The translations under genes and the position numbers were made by a program. DNA of 64,000 bases, taken from contig NC_090446.1 of NCBI RefSeq assembly GCF_031143425.1, forward strand, positions 1,024,569,066 through 1,024,633,065. Direction: 5' to 3'. This document shows positions 45,430 to 57,013 of the stretch, in pieces. Every line of letters begins with the position of its first letter. Within the stretch, counting starts at the first letter, position 1. This DNA is from Pleurodeles waltl. Its lineage: Eukaryota; Chordata; Amphibia; Caudata; Salamandridae. Below the pieces are notes generated by a model, which was not told where the DNA came from, made no database searches, and saw only the letters and a list, made by a program, of their open reading frames with translations.

Positions 45430-46902
45430 TCTGTCCTGTTCCTGGATCTCAGGGCCAGCTTGCGTGGTGGTTGTCCGTCTGCAGGGGATGGGGTGCTGGT
45501 GTGGTGGTCCTGTGGCGGGGCGTCCTGTCCACGGAGGTGGTGGGCATTTCATCATTGTGGCTAGTGTCAGGGGCCCCTTGGAGTGCCACGGGTCCCTCAA
45601 GGTCTTTTGAATGTCCGTCAGCACCCCTACGATGGTGCCCAGGGAGGAGCCTATGGTCCTGAGCTCCTCCCTGAACCCCAAATATTGTTCCTCCTGCAGA
45701 CGCAAGGTCTCTTGCAACTTGTCCAGGACCGTGGCCATCGTCTCCTGGGAGTGGTAGTATGCTCCCATGATGGAAGAGAGGGCCTCGTTGAGAGTTGGTT
45801 CCCTTGGCCTGTCCTCCCTCTGTCGCACAGCAGCCCTCCCTGTTCCCCTGTGCCTCTGTCCCCTGGACCGTGTGCCCACTACCACTGCCCCCAGGTCCCT
45901 GTTGTTGTTGGGGTGTTGGGTTAGCCTGGGTGCCCTGTAGTGGTGGACACACCACTGATTGACCTGTCCTGGGTAGGGAGGTTTGGGCCTGCTGGGTGCT
46001 GTGCTGGTGTTACCAGAGGGTGTAAGCGCGGTGTTGGGCTGTGGCTGGGCAAGGGGAACCGACTGTCCTGAGGCCCACGATGGTCCGGGCTGGTCATCAA
46101 GATCCAGTGGGGCAGAGCTGCTGTCGTCACTGTGGGCCTCTTCTGGGGGTGGAGTGGTGTTGTCTGGACCCTCTGGTGTGGTGACGTTCCTTCGGGTTCC
46201 TTCAGGGGTATAAGTACATGATTATTGCATGTGTGTGTTTCATGGTGTGCAATGGTTGGGTGTTCGTGAACCCCAGTGCAGGCATTCCTGTGTGGGGGCT
46301 TGTGTCCTGATGGTTGGGGGGTGTTGTGGGTCTGTGCAGTGGGCATGCTTTGGTGATGGGTGTCCATGCTTAGTTATGTCATGCAGGTCTTGGGGTTGGG
46401 AAGGGTGGTTGGTGTCATGGGTAGATAGGTGAGGATTTGGGGTGATAGGAGAGGGTGTGATGATGGGGGTGCGTGATATCATGCAGGTAGGGTGGGGGTT
46501 ATGATGGTTAAGATTAGACTTACCATTGTCCGTTCCTCTAACGACTCCTCCGAGGCCCTCAGGATGCAAGATGGACAAGACTTGCTCCTCCCATGTTGTT
46601 AGTTGAGGGGGAGGAGGTGGGGGTCCGCCGCCAGTCCGCTGTACCGCGATGTGGTGCCTGGATACCGTGGAACGCACCTTCCCCCGTAGGTCGTTCCACC
46701 TCTTCCTGATGTCCTCCCTATTTCTTGGGTGCTGTCCCACAGCGTTGACCCTGTCCACTATTCTTTGCCATAGCTCCATCTTCCTGGCTATGGATGTGTC
46801 CTGTACCTGTGAGCCAAATAGCTGTGGCTCTACCCGTATGATTTCCTCCACCATGACCCTGAGCTCCTCCTCGGAGAAGTGGGGGTGTCTTTGGCGTGAC
46901 AT
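45430..46902 (-). pseudogene. Gene A: Myb/SANT-like Harbinger protein (H2)
   Basis: The ATG is at 46902 (MSRQRHPHFSEEELRVMVEE). Exon 1 (46902-46524) carries the complete DNA-binding domain (ARKMELWQRIVDRVNAVG...IRKRWNDLRGKV), then a proline run and EEQVLSILHPEGL, and ends at GTAAGT. Exon 2 starts after CCCTGAAG at about 46202 with an acidic TEEAHxDD-like segment that is partly frameshifted. A Gln/Gly-rich linker and a coiled coil follow (ALSSIMGAYYHSQETMATVLDKLQETLRLQEEQYLGFREELRTIGSS, about 45780-45640). It resembles the Myb-like partner that carries HARBI1 to the nucleus in vertebrates (NAIF1-like). That role here is inference. Confidence 0.78.
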
Positions 46903-47104
46903 GGGGTGGTGTGTGTGATGTGTGGGGTAGTGTATGTGTTGATGAGTGTGGTGAGTGTAGTGGTATGTGGTGTTTTGTGCTTGGATGTTGTGTGGGTGAT
47001 GGTGTTGTGTGCCTCTGTGTGATGGGGTTGTCTGTTCTGTGCTATCTCTCTGGCCTTCGTTCGTGAATTGTGGTCATAGGGGTTTGTGGGTAATGTGGGT
47101 GTGT

Positions 47105-47114
47105 GTTTTATATA
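47105..47114 (-). promoter_or_regulatory. TATA box of gene A (H2)
   Basis: CTATATAAAA on the minus strand, about 205 bp upstream of the gene A ATG, in the conserved position. Confidence 0.65.
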
Positions 47115-48009
47115 GTATTGGGTGTGTGGGAGTGGTGTGTGTATGTGTATCAGGTGTGTGTATTTGGAATTGTCCAATGTGGCGGTGTTTTGTAGATGTG
47201 TGTGTATTTTGAGCGCGGCGGTGTGTATCGCCGATGGAATACCGCGGTTGAAAGACCGCCGCGTGGATTCGTGGGTCATAATGGCATGGGCGTGTTTCTG
47301 TTGGCGTGGAGGTGGAGGATGTGTTTCCGCCAGTTTCTCGCTGACCTTTGGTGTGGCGGTATTGTGTGGGTGTCTGAATTTCGGCGGATTCCGTGATGTG
47401 TGTCATCATAGCTGTGGCGGTCTACCGCGGCCACGGCGGTGTATTGGTGGTCTTCTGCACGGCGGTAAGCGCCTTATACCGCCAATGTTGTAATGACCCC
47501 CTTAGTGTTTTGTTACACTTCCAGCGACCCTCTACACACTACACTAGCCTAGGGGTCCATTCGTTGTTCGCATTTCACTTTCTTAGTATATTGTTTGTGT
47601 TGCCACTAGGCCTATTGCATCCTATTATATTCTGCAGTGTTTGCACTACTTTCTGACTGTTTTACTTACCTGATTTGGTTTGGTGTGTATAGTTTTTGTA
47701 TTTTACTTACCTCCTAAGGGAGTATACTCTCTGAGATATTTTTGGCACATTCTCACTAAAATAAAGCACCTTTACTTTTAGTAACTATGAGTATTGTCTT
47801 TCTTATGATATAGTACCTATATGATATAAGTGGTATTTCATGAGCTTTGTATGTCTCCTAGTTCAGCCTTGGCTGCTCTGCTATAGCTACCTCTACCAGC
47901 CTAAGCTGCTAGAACACTACTACTCTACTAATAAGGGATAACTGGACCTGGCATAAGGTGAAAGTACCATTGGTACCCACTATAAGCCAGGCCAGCCTAC
48001 TACAGTATT

Positions 48010-49179
48010 TGAATAATATCAGTAATGCATAGCCATAGTGAACGCCAGAATAAAGACAGAGTTGGACATGAAAAAAAAAATATGAAGGGCTGTACCTGAT
48101 TAAGTATGACAGTGCCAGCAAGTGTCATGTTGTGTAATTTTGAGTTTAAAAAGGCGGGGAGGACAGAAAAGTCTGTTGCAAAAAAAGTAAACACTTTGCG
48201 TTAGACTAGCAGTGCGAGCAAGTGAGTGAATTTTCATCCAAATTTTATCCCAAGAATTGTGAGGCCAAGAGATACCAAAATCAGTCTCCCATAATGTCTC
48301 AATATGTATTTTGGGTCTGTTAAGGTTAGATGTGGTCAGAAGCTCAGAAGCTTATAGATGTGAGTTGCTTTACAGTGGATCGTCGTGGCAATAGGGTGAG
48401 AAGGGGAGCATAATTGAGAAATGTCTGAAGGGCAAGATATGTTTGTATATCAGATTCCGAAGTTCATGATATTGGGAGTTCACATGGGAATTTAGAGTGT
48501 AAATGAATGATAGTTTGGAAAAGGGAACAGGACAACTTACACTATAGAGTTGAAAAAATCATTAAGATCTCTCTGTTTTAAAAAAAGATGTATTATGCCA
48601 AATAGGGCTGTTATGGAATTGATTGATGGGAGATAAAGTGAAAACATAATACTGTTCGAAAAGGGTACACACATGAGAAATGGTGCTAGTAAGCCAATAT
48701 TTAGGAGGATTAGACATAAAAAGAATATGATTGTGTGAAAAAGGGGCTGTCATAGCTAGTTCCAGTGTGAACCAAAATTTCAGAGGGTTGTCCGTTGATG
48801 GTGACAAATAAGGTTGTAGATGCTTGATGCCAAAGGCTTTGTGATAATTGACCAGATCAGTGAATTTAACACTCCCACTAGATTTCGGAAGTGTTGTTCT
48901 TGATAAAGCGACTCTAGGTGGTTTACCATGCCAGAGGAACTTGGAAAACATTTTTTGAATTACGACAAAAATGCTTTTAGATAAACAAATAAGTGAGCAT
49001 CATAAGACAAAAATTGATGATAGGGAGAAACATCATTTTAAAGGTGTCTGGAAGACCCCACCAAGAAAGATATAAAGAAGACCATTTCTGAGAGAGTTGA
49101 TAATCTTTCTGATAGGATTTCTGAGTTAGCTTAAACTGTATCCTTAAGAGTGTTCCTATACCATATTACTAAGCATTTA
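48010..49179 (-). mobile_element. L1-like LINE, middle segment
   Basis: On the minus strand, 48951-48562 encodes an L1 ORF2 C-terminal stretch (FLWHGKPPRVALSRTTLPKSSG...VNYHKAFGIKHLQPYL...). 48194-48000 encodes the following part with FFSCPTLSLFWRS. The intervening frames are broken. It is bounded by the gypsy target duplication on the left and by Harbinger H3 (TTA at 49177-49179) on the right. Confidence 0.78.
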
Positions 49180-49525
49180 GGCCCTCATTACAACCCTGGT
49201 GGTAAATGGTGCAGACGGCCCTGCTGACGGCCGCCAACATACCGTGACCGCGGCGGTATACCGTTACGGGTATTATGACCCACACAGAGAAATTCGCCAC
49301 TATACAGACACCCACCCAAGTCTGCCACACCTAAGGTCAGTGATAAACTGGCGGTACCAAGACCCACACCTTTACGCCAACAGAAATACGCCCACAGCAT
49401 CATGACCCACGACTCACGGCCGCGCTCAAAATACACACGCACTAACAAAACAGCACCACATTGGACAATTCAAAGTATACACACCTGACACACATGCACA
49501 CACCACACCCACACACCCAATCCAA

Positions 49526-49533
49526 TATAAAAC
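49526..49533 (+). promoter_or_regulatory. TATA box of gene A (H3)
   Basis: TATAAAAC, about 197 bp upstream of the gene A ATG at 49723. Confidence 0.65.
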
Positions 49534-49722
49534 ACACACCCACCTTTCCCAAAACCCTTTACGACGAAAAAAATATATTGCCAACTGAGAGAGAGACAAG
49601 CCAGGAGCACCCACTTATTCTGAGCCACATAACACCATCATCCATACACCATCCACGCACCTCACAGCACACCCCAACACATCACCCCACACACCCTCAC
49701 ACACACCACCCACACTACACCC

Positions 49723-51081
49723 ATGGCACCACAAAGACACCCCAGGTTTTCAGAGGAGGAGCTAAGGCTCATGGTGGATGAAATCATCCGGGTAGAGCCA
49801 CAGCTATGCGGATTACAGGTGCCGCAGATGTCCATTGCAAGGAAGCTGGAGCTATGGCTGAGAGTCGTGGACAGGGTCAACGCCGTGGGACAGCACCCAA
49901 AAACAACGGATAACATCAGGAAGGGGTGGAACGACTTACGGGGGAAGGTGCGTTTTGTGGTTGCAAGACACCAGATAGCTGAACAGAGGACTGGCGGTGG
50001 ACCCGCATCTCCTCCCCCACAATTAACAACATGGGTGGAGCAATTCTTGGTGATCATGCATCCTGAGGGCCTCGCAGGAGTAGCAGGAGGAGTGGACTCT
50101 GGTAAGTCAAATCTTTAATACTATATCCCCCACCCTACCTGCATGCCATCACGAACTCCAAACCCCTACCCTCACCCCCATCACTCCACCACCTCACATA
50201 TACCCCACTGTCACAACCCACCCATCCCAATACCAAGGCCTGCATGCAACAACAATGCACGGGCACCCATCACAAACCTGCATGGACACCCATCACCACA
50301 GCATGCACATTAGTGACAATCACTTAGCCAATCAAATCACAACTCATACAAGCCAAAGCTGCCTTGGTAATAGCAACCATAGAGGGAAACATATCCATGC
50401 ACAATACAGCACACGCAGATACAATAACACTGCTTTTCATCCCCACAGGACCCCTACTCAACATCACGGGAGAGGAGGTGCCACCAACATACAGTCCCCC
50501 CACAGAAGAGGCCCACAGTGATGACAGCAGCTCTGCACGCCTGGATCACGATGACCTACCTGGCCTAGCAGGGACCTCTGAACAGTTGGTTACCCTGCCA
50601 CAGTCCCAACCCTCCACAGAGCCTCCCCCCTCAGGAAATACCAGCACAGCACCCACCCAGCAGGCCCATACCTCTGTCCCCAGGACACATCAATCAGCAG
50701 TGTGTCCACCACTACAGGGACCCCAGGCAACCTCACAAACCCAAGACAATCAGAGACCTGGGGTTAGTGGAAGTGGGTACACGGTTCAGGGGACAGAGGC
50801 ACAGGACAACAGGGATGCTGGGAGGACTGCTGTGAGACAGGGGAATGACAGGGCCAGGTAACCCCCTCTCCACAAGGCACTTGCAGGGATCCTGGGAGCA
50901 TACTACCATTCCCAGGAGACCATGGGCCAGATAATGTACAAGTTGCAGGAAACCGAGCAGCTGCAGGAGGGACAGTACCTGGGGATCAGGGAGGACCTCA
51001 AAGACACCCACACCACCCTGGTCACTATTGCAGGGATGCTGGCAGACATGGCCAACACCATGAGGGAGGCTGTGGCACACT
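49723..51081 (+). pseudogene. Gene A: Myb/SANT-like Harbinger protein (H3)
   Basis: The ATG at 49723 (MAPQRHPRFSEEELRLMVDE) follows CACCC and is the same start as in the other copies. Exon 1 (49723-50101) holds the full Myb/SANT-like domain and proline run and ends at GTAAGT. Exon 2 starts at 50449 after TCCCCACAG and encodes GPLLNITGEEVPPTYSPPTE, an acidic DDSSSARLDHDD stretch, then a Gln/Gly-rich linker. TAA at 50859-50861 replaces a Glu codon found in H4 and H2. Beyond it the coiled coil (GAYYHSQETMGQIMYKLQETEQLQEGQYLG) continues in frame to 51081. A single nonsense change is thus the main lesion. Confidence 0.8.
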
Positions 51082-52110
51082 AACGGGCCCCTGACACTAG
51101 CCAAACCGAAGAACTGCCCTCCACCTCCCCCGGCGCTAGTGGACAGGAGGCCCTGCCACAAGAATAACAGGCCACCAGCACCCCACCCCCTGCAGAAGGA
51201 GAACCACCACGCAAACAGGCAGAAGCCAGAGAACATTGCCAAGACCCCGCCAGGAAATAAGACTCCTGATTATCACCCTTCTGTCCCACTCTGCTACCCT
51301 GTCCACCTTGAACTACTATTGCTCCCCTTCCTATGCACCATTGGACAATGCACCTGTGATACCAATAGACTGGACTCTACCCTGGACTTTCCTCCATCAG
51401 CAACCCAGCCCATTGAGGTACCCCCTCCACTTATTAGCACATGAATAAACACCCTTAGAACAAATACAAGTATGGAGTCTGTCAATTGATTAGAATATGT
51501 ATTCGTTTAACAAGCTGTAAACATTGAAATTCAACTGTACAGTCATGAATGCATTGGTATGGCCTGTAGTGGGCAGAAGTAAACACACTAGGAGCCAGAG
51601 TGGGGCACAGATATCTGAAAATAGACAGGCCAAATGGTACATTAAGTGGCCATAGAATATGGAAAATCAGGCTGCCACGTACAATGTCAAACACAAAACT
51701 GCAATGGAAAGTGAAGTTATAGGGGGTCATTACAACATTGGCGGTAAAAGCCACTTACCGCCGTGCAGAAGACTGCCAACACACCGCCGCGGCCGCGGAA
51801 TTCCGCCACAGCTATTATGACCCACATTTTGGAACCTGCCAAAATTCAGACACCCACAGAAGTCCGCCACACCAAAGGTCAGTGATAAACTGGAGAAAAC
51901 AAAACCGACACCGTCATGCCAACAGAAATACTCCCACACTATCACAACACACGAATCCACGCGGCGGTCTTTCAACCGTGGTATTCCATTGGCAGTACAC
52001 ACCGCTGCGCTCAAAATACACACACTCTTACAAAACACAGCCACATTGGGCAATTCGAAATCCACACACCTGATACACATACACACACCACTCCCACACA
52101 ACCAATACAA

Positions 52111-52118
52111 TATAAAAC
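52111..52118 (+). promoter_or_regulatory. TATA box of gene A (H4)
   Basis: TATAAAAC, about 211 bp upstream of the gene A ATG at 52322. Confidence 0.65.
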
Positions 52119-52321
52119 ACACACCCACATCACCCACAAACCCCTACTACCAAAAATCGAGAACGAAGCACAGAGAGAGACACCACCAGCAAGTACAACA
52201 GCATCTACAGGCACATAACACCATCACCCCCACAACTTCCACGCACCTCACACAACACACCACTACAGATCATCACACTTATCACCACACACACCACCCC
52301 ACACATCACCTAAACCACCCC

Positions 52322-53780
52322 ATGGCACGGCAAAGACAGCCCAGGTTCTCGGAGGAGGAGCTCAGGGTCATGATGGAGGAAATCATCCGGGTAGAGCCAC
52401 AGCTATTTGGAGTACAGGTGCAGCACACCTCAATTGCAAGGAAGATGGAGCTATGGCGAAGAATAGTCGACAGGGTCAACGTAGTGGGACAACACCCAAG
52501 AAATCGGGAGGACATCAGGAAAAGGTGGAACGACCTATGGGGGAAGGTGCGTTCTGTGGTCTCAAGACACCACCAGGTGGTTCAGCGGGCTGACGGCGGA
52601 CCCCCACCTCCTCACCCACAACTAACAAAATGGGAGGAGCAGGTGTTGGCGATTCTGCATCTTGAGGGCCTCGCAGGAGTTGGTGGAGGAATGGACTCAG
52701 GTAAGTCAAATCTTAACTATTACATCCCCCACCCTACCTGCATGCTATCACATACCCCCACCCTCGTCCTCACCCCTATCACTCCAACTCCTCACAAATG
52801 TCCCAATATCACAAACCACCCATCCCAACACCAAGCCCTGCATGCAACAACAAAGCATGGACACCCATCACTAAAGCATGCCCACTGCACATACCCATAC
52901 ACCCCCCTAAACCATCATCACACAAGCTCCCACACAGGAATGCCAGCACTGGGGTACACGGCCACCCACCCATTGTACACCATGCCACACACAGATGCAA
53001 TAATCATTCCTTTCCACCCCTGCAGGACCACTACCCAACGTCACCAGACAGGAGGGTCCAGACATGTCCACTCCACCCACAGAAGAGGCCCACATTGATG
53101 ACAGCACCTCTGTCCAACTGGATGTAGATGACCAGCCCGGACCACCGGGGCCTCGGGACAGTCGGTTCCCCTCACACAGGCACAGTCCACCACAGACCTT
53201 CCCCCCTCTGGAAACACCAGCACAGCACCCACCCAGCGGGACCATACCTCCGTCCCCAGGACACGCCAATCAGCAGTGTGTCCACCACTACAGGGAACCC
53301 AGGATAACCCACCACCCCAACAACAACAGGGACCTGGGGGCAGTGGCAGTGGGCACATGGTCCAGGGGGCGGAGGCCCAGGAACACAGGGGAACTGGGAG
53401 GGTTGCTCTGCGACAGGGGGCGGACAGGCCAAGGGAACCCACTCTCCACAAGGCCCTCTCCTCCATCATGGGAGCATACCACCACTCCCAGGAAACGATG
53501 GCAACGGTACTGGCCAAGTTTCAGGAGACCCAGCGCCTGCAAGAGGAACAGTATATGGGCTTCAGTGAGGAATTCAGAACCATCAGCTCCACCCTGTGCA
53601 CCATCGTAGGGGTGCTGAAGGAAGTACTCAACACCAGGAGGGACACTGTGTCAATCCAAGGGGCCCCTGACACTAGCATGGACGATGAACTGCCCACCAC
53701 CTCCGCCGGTGCTAGTGGACAGGACGCCCCGCCACAGGACCACCACACCAGCACCCCACCCACTGTTTGTTTGTACCACC
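52322..53780 (+). pseudogene. Gene A: Myb/SANT-like Harbinger protein (H4)
   Basis: The ATG is at 52322 (MARQRQPRFSEEELRVMMEE). Exon 1 (52322-52700) has an intact DNA-binding domain with one Arg-to-Trp change (KRWNDLWGKV against RWNDLRGKV elsewhere) and ends at GTAAGT. Exon 2 begins at 53026 after CCCTGCAG with GPLPNVTRQEG, then PTEEAHIDDSTSVQLDVDD. A frameshift near 53270 moves into the frame that carries the Gln/Gly-rich linker and coiled coil (ALSSIMGAYHHSQETMATVLAKFQETQRLQEEQYMGFSEEF, to about 53600) and a Thr/Pro-rich end near 53765. It may have been supplied to a complete element in trans, but as it stands it is frameshifted. Confidence 0.8.
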
Positions 53781-54039
53781 GTGGCGGTCAGAGTGTTAAA
53801 GTGGCTGTCTTTGTTGGCGGTTTCCGCCACAGTCGTGATTCCAAATTTGTTACCGCCGGCCTGTTGGTGGTCTTACCGCCGCTTTAACACCGACCGCCAC
53901 GGTTGTAATGACCACCATAGTGTCTTACCTGTGTGTCATTGGAAGTACTGTTGTATGAGTGAACTTCTGTTGTCCACATTTTTGTCCTCTGCCTCCTCTT
54001 TCTCACTGTCCACAGGCTCCACCACTGCCGCAAGACCTT

Positions 54040-54787
54040 CCCCAGGCTCACCTTCCTGCAGAAAAGGCACCTGGGGTCACAAGGCCAGGTTGTGCTACAT
54101 GCAACATGCAACGATGATCTGGAACACCTTCTTGGGTGAGTAGTACAAGGATCCACCTGTCAGATGGAGGCAAGGGAATATGGCCTTCAGGAGGCCAAAA
54201 GCTCATTCAACTATCCTCCTTGTTTGCCCGTGTTCCTCATTGTAACGTTCCTCTGCCCTTGTCTTGGCATGCCTCACTGGGGTCAGAAGCCATGAGAGGT
54301 TGGGGTAACCAGTGTCACCTGCAAATATTTGAGGGATACCAGTTAGACAGACACTCACCACTAGGGACAACTCCACACCCATATACCTACAACAACTGGG
54401 TGGGGACCATGGGCTCACCTATTAGCCACACCCGGTGCCTCTGGAGTTGAGACATCACATATGAAATGCTGCTATTCCTCAAGATAAAGGCATCATGCAG
54501 AGAGCCAGGATACTTGGCATTCATATGGGAGATGTACTGGTCCACCAAACACACCATCTGCACATTCATAGAGTGAAAGCTTTTCCTATTCCTGAAAACT
54601 TGTTCATTCCTCCGGGAAGGCGGGGAACAAATGCTATATGTGTACCATCAATGGCACCAGTGATATTGGGGATATGTCCCAGGGCATAAAAGTCAGCTTT
54701 CACTGTGGCCAAATCCTCCACCTGGGGGAATACGATTTTGCTGCACATGTGTTTCAGCAGGGCAGGCAACTTCACATTGGTTATCAT
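54040..54787 (-). pseudogene. HARBI1-type transposase (H3), 5'-truncated
   Basis: The catalytic region starts at about 54770 (LPALLKHMCSKIVFPQVEDL). GAIDGTHI keeps the first Asp (codon 54647-54649), NVQMVCLVDQYISHMNAKYPGS follows, and GDTGYPNLSWLLTPV has the second Asp (54314-54316). A TGA (54203-54205) directly follows the Glu codon (54206-54208) of RRIVE. The C terminus reads LHLTGGSLYYSPKKVFQIIVACCMLHNLAL. Codon 'Gly' before the second Asp is split by a 100-bp GT-AG intron (54319-54418). About 90 N-terminal residues are missing: the sequence passes directly into the gene B 5' region. There is also a frame change near 54575. Confidence 0.82.
54319..54418 (-). other. Short GT-AG intron in the transposase (H3)
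   Basis: On the minus strand the donor is CTAATAG/GTGAGC and the acceptor TTTGCAG/GTGACACTGG. Removing it restores the LLGD(S/T)GYP reading seen uninterrupted in H2. It is phase 1. Confidence 0.8.
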
Positions 54788-56933
54788 TGGGCCCTATGGG
54801 TTCCAGGAGCAAATGGCGATGTACACCGGCGGTGACGGTACACACCACCGCGGACATGAACACCATTTTCTATCCGTTCACTCTCTTGATACCTGACCTT
54901 CAACAGGAGAGGACCTATACTGCCAGTGCTGCAGTGACCTGTGTCTGGAAGCGACAATGGCTCAAGGGTCTGGGGAAAGGGCCCCCGCCTTCAGTTCGGA
55001 GGAGTTGGAGAGACTGGTGGATGGGGTCCTACCCCAGTACACTTTACTCTATGGCCCTCCAGACAATCAGGTAAGTACACTGTGAGCATGATGTGTGGGC
55101 CATAAATGTATGGAGTGCTGTGTGTGTAAGCCTCATGTGGGGGGGGCTGAGGGGTCCTGGGCAGAGTGCTGCATGCATGGGGGTCAATGTATCTGCGCAA
55201 GGGGATGGGGGATATGTTGGGCCATGACTATAACAGTCCGGATTGTATGACTAATACTGTTTCTGCTGTATTTTTTTGCAGGTCCGCGCTCATCAGAAAA
55301 AGGGTATTTGGATTGCCATCGCCAAGGAGGTCCGGACCCTGGGGGTCTTTGACAGGCAGGGCACCCACTGCCGCAAACGGAAGAAGGACCTGTGCCGCTG
55401 GGCAAGGAAGACGGTAGAGACCCAGCTGGGGCTGTCGTACCCTGACCCCCCTGATGTTCTGCATCCTGGCGGTGGCCTCTCTGGAGTTGGATGGGCGCTT
55501 GAAGGCATCACAGCAGCCACAAGGGGGTCAGTACAGATTCTGATGCATGACTTTGCGCGTGTTAAGGGTTTACCTGGGTGGGGGTTGTGTACTGTGGGTG
55601 CCTCTAGGCCAGGGCGAAATGGTATGGTAGGTCCCTTGTAGGTCAGGCTCTGAAGCACTCCTACCCCAATAGTGTTGGTGGGCATTTACTAGTGCGCAGG
55701 GTCCTGTTGGTTTCAGGTGTGCAGCTAATGGCGTTAGGCATTGTCCCCATGGGCTGATGACTAGCTTTGTAACTGGTAGTGCATGGCGTAGTGCATAGGG
55801 CTGATCCCTGTGTGTTGTGTATGCCAACGGTAGTGTTGTTGCTGGCATTGACTAAGTGTATCCTCTGTCTCCCCCCCTTTTTATTTTGTGACCCTGTTCT
55901 TGTGAGCATTAGCATCATCTGGCGGAGGAGCAGAGGCACCGGCGATGGAGGGAGCTGCATCCCACATGGGCCTGGCGGCCGAATACACCGATGGTGAGGG
56001 CACCAGTGGGACGGAGGGCGAGGGGAGCACCACGACGGAGAAAGGAGGGGACACTACAGACCACTACTCCTCCTCCGATGGAAGCTCCCTGGCAGTGACA
56101 GACACCTCTGTGCCCACCCCAACAACAGGTACAGCCGCCACCTCCCCACCAGCACTGCCCTCCCAGCAGCCCTTCAGCGATTTTCCCAGGCCCACTCACC
56201 CAGGAGGGTGGGCATCTCCTTCACCCAAGGCACCTCAGGCCCTACCCCAGTCAGCCCTGATGCCTTCAGTCAGAAGGCTTTTGACCTCCTGAGATCCCTC
56301 ACTGTTGAGCAGTCAACCATACTGAATGCCATCCAAGGTGTCAAAAGGCATTTGCAACAAACAAATGCATACCTGGAGGGCATTCACTCCGGCGTGGTGG
56401 CCCAACAGAGAGCATTTCAGGCTCTGGCCTCTGCAATGATGGCAGCCATTGTCCCTGTCTCCAGCCTCCCCCCTCCAACTTCCTCTAACCAGTCCCAATC
56501 CCCTCACCCCCAACCTATCCCAAGCACACCTTCAGACCAGCAATCACCCAAATCAACGGACAGAAGTGGCTCAGGCAAACACAAGCACCCCACTTCATCT
56601 CGCAGGTACTCGCACAAGCACCATCTCCATTCAGACACACCAACATCCACTGTGTCCCCCTCCTCGTCGTCATCCACCTCCCTCCCTGTTGCGTCTCAAC
56701 TTACACATGCATGCACTAAATCCTCATCCACTACCTCCATCACCACATGCCTCTCACTGGCAGTTACCACCCCCACATCCATGCACACGTCCCCTGTGTC
56801 CTTTCCGACTGTAGCGACACAAAAGAATGATGGACGGAGTGCTGACAATGCAAACACTCACCCCCAGTCACAGATCTGGGTTTAATCCATCGTTTTTTTG
56901 CTGCCCATGCCATTCCAGTTTGGACCCAGCCAT

Positions 56934-56941
56934 ATGCAAAT
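56934..56941. promoter_or_regulatory. Octamer ATGCAAAT in each repeat unit
   Basis: It recurs at 57255-57262 and 57576-57583, and in the foamy-associated array at 11715-11722, 12040-12047 and 12365-12372. An octamer is part of snRNA-type enhancers, and newt satellite 2 is reported to use a snRNA-type promoter. Function here is inference. Confidence 0.5.
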
Positions 56942-57013
56942 CAGTCTTGACCCTGTTCCCCAAGGGAACAGTCCTGCCCGAACTGCCAGGCCAGGTCTTC
57001 CCTGGACTGGAAA

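Larger units (their letters stand above)
38283..47501 (-). mobile_element. Harbinger H2, three-gene element
   Basis: The 9.2-kb element has TTA duplicated at 38280-38282 and 47502-47504. Ends: GGTGGTCATTACAACCCTGG, and in reverse complement GGGGGTCATTACAACATTGG. The uninterrupted sequence survives in the 5' LTR at 27841, proving the insertion. From right to left: gene A (minus), transposase (plus), gene B (minus), then a set of minisatellites. Gene A and gene B run on one strand with the transposase opposite. All three genes carry lesions, but gene B exons 1-2 and the gene A DNA-binding domain are open. Confidence 0.85.
25382..48004 (+). mobile_element. Gmr1-type Ty3/gypsy retrotransposon with nested insertions
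   Basis: The element runs 5' LTR (25382-28343), copied L1 flank and a MITE, gag, protease, integrase, reverse transcriptase, RNase H, polypurine tract and 3' LTR (33484-48004 with two insertions). GTATT flanks the outer ends (25377-25381 and 48005-48009), giving a 5-bp target duplication in the L1-like LINE. Integrase precedes reverse transcriptase, and RNase H is followed directly by the polypurine tract, as in the Gmr1 group. The primer-binding site is missing. Multiple stops and a deletion in integrase make it inactive. Confidence 0.82.
33484..48004 (+). repeat. 3' LTR of the gypsy element, split by two insertions
   Basis: LTR sequence is present at 33484-33734, 36097-38282 and 47502-48004. 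These join in the same order as the continuous 5' LTR (25382-28343). The breaks correspond to uninterrupted sequence at about 25633 and 27841 in the 5' LTR. It ends CCTACTACA, followed by GTATT of the L1 target duplication. Confidence 0.83.
51722..53916 (+). mobile_element. Harbinger H4, non-autonomous, gene A only
   Basis: The 2.2-kb element has ATA duplicated at 51719-51721 and 53917-53919. Ends: GGGGGTCATTACAACATTGG and, in reverse complement, GGTGGTCATTACAACCGTGG. It keeps the gene A promoter and gene, then jumps to the right terminal region at about 53780; transposase and gene B are absent. It is nested in H3, just downstream (in transposase sense) of the SNDTQ donor. Its termini are of the H2 type (GGTCATTACAAC), not the H3 type. 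Confidence 0.83.
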
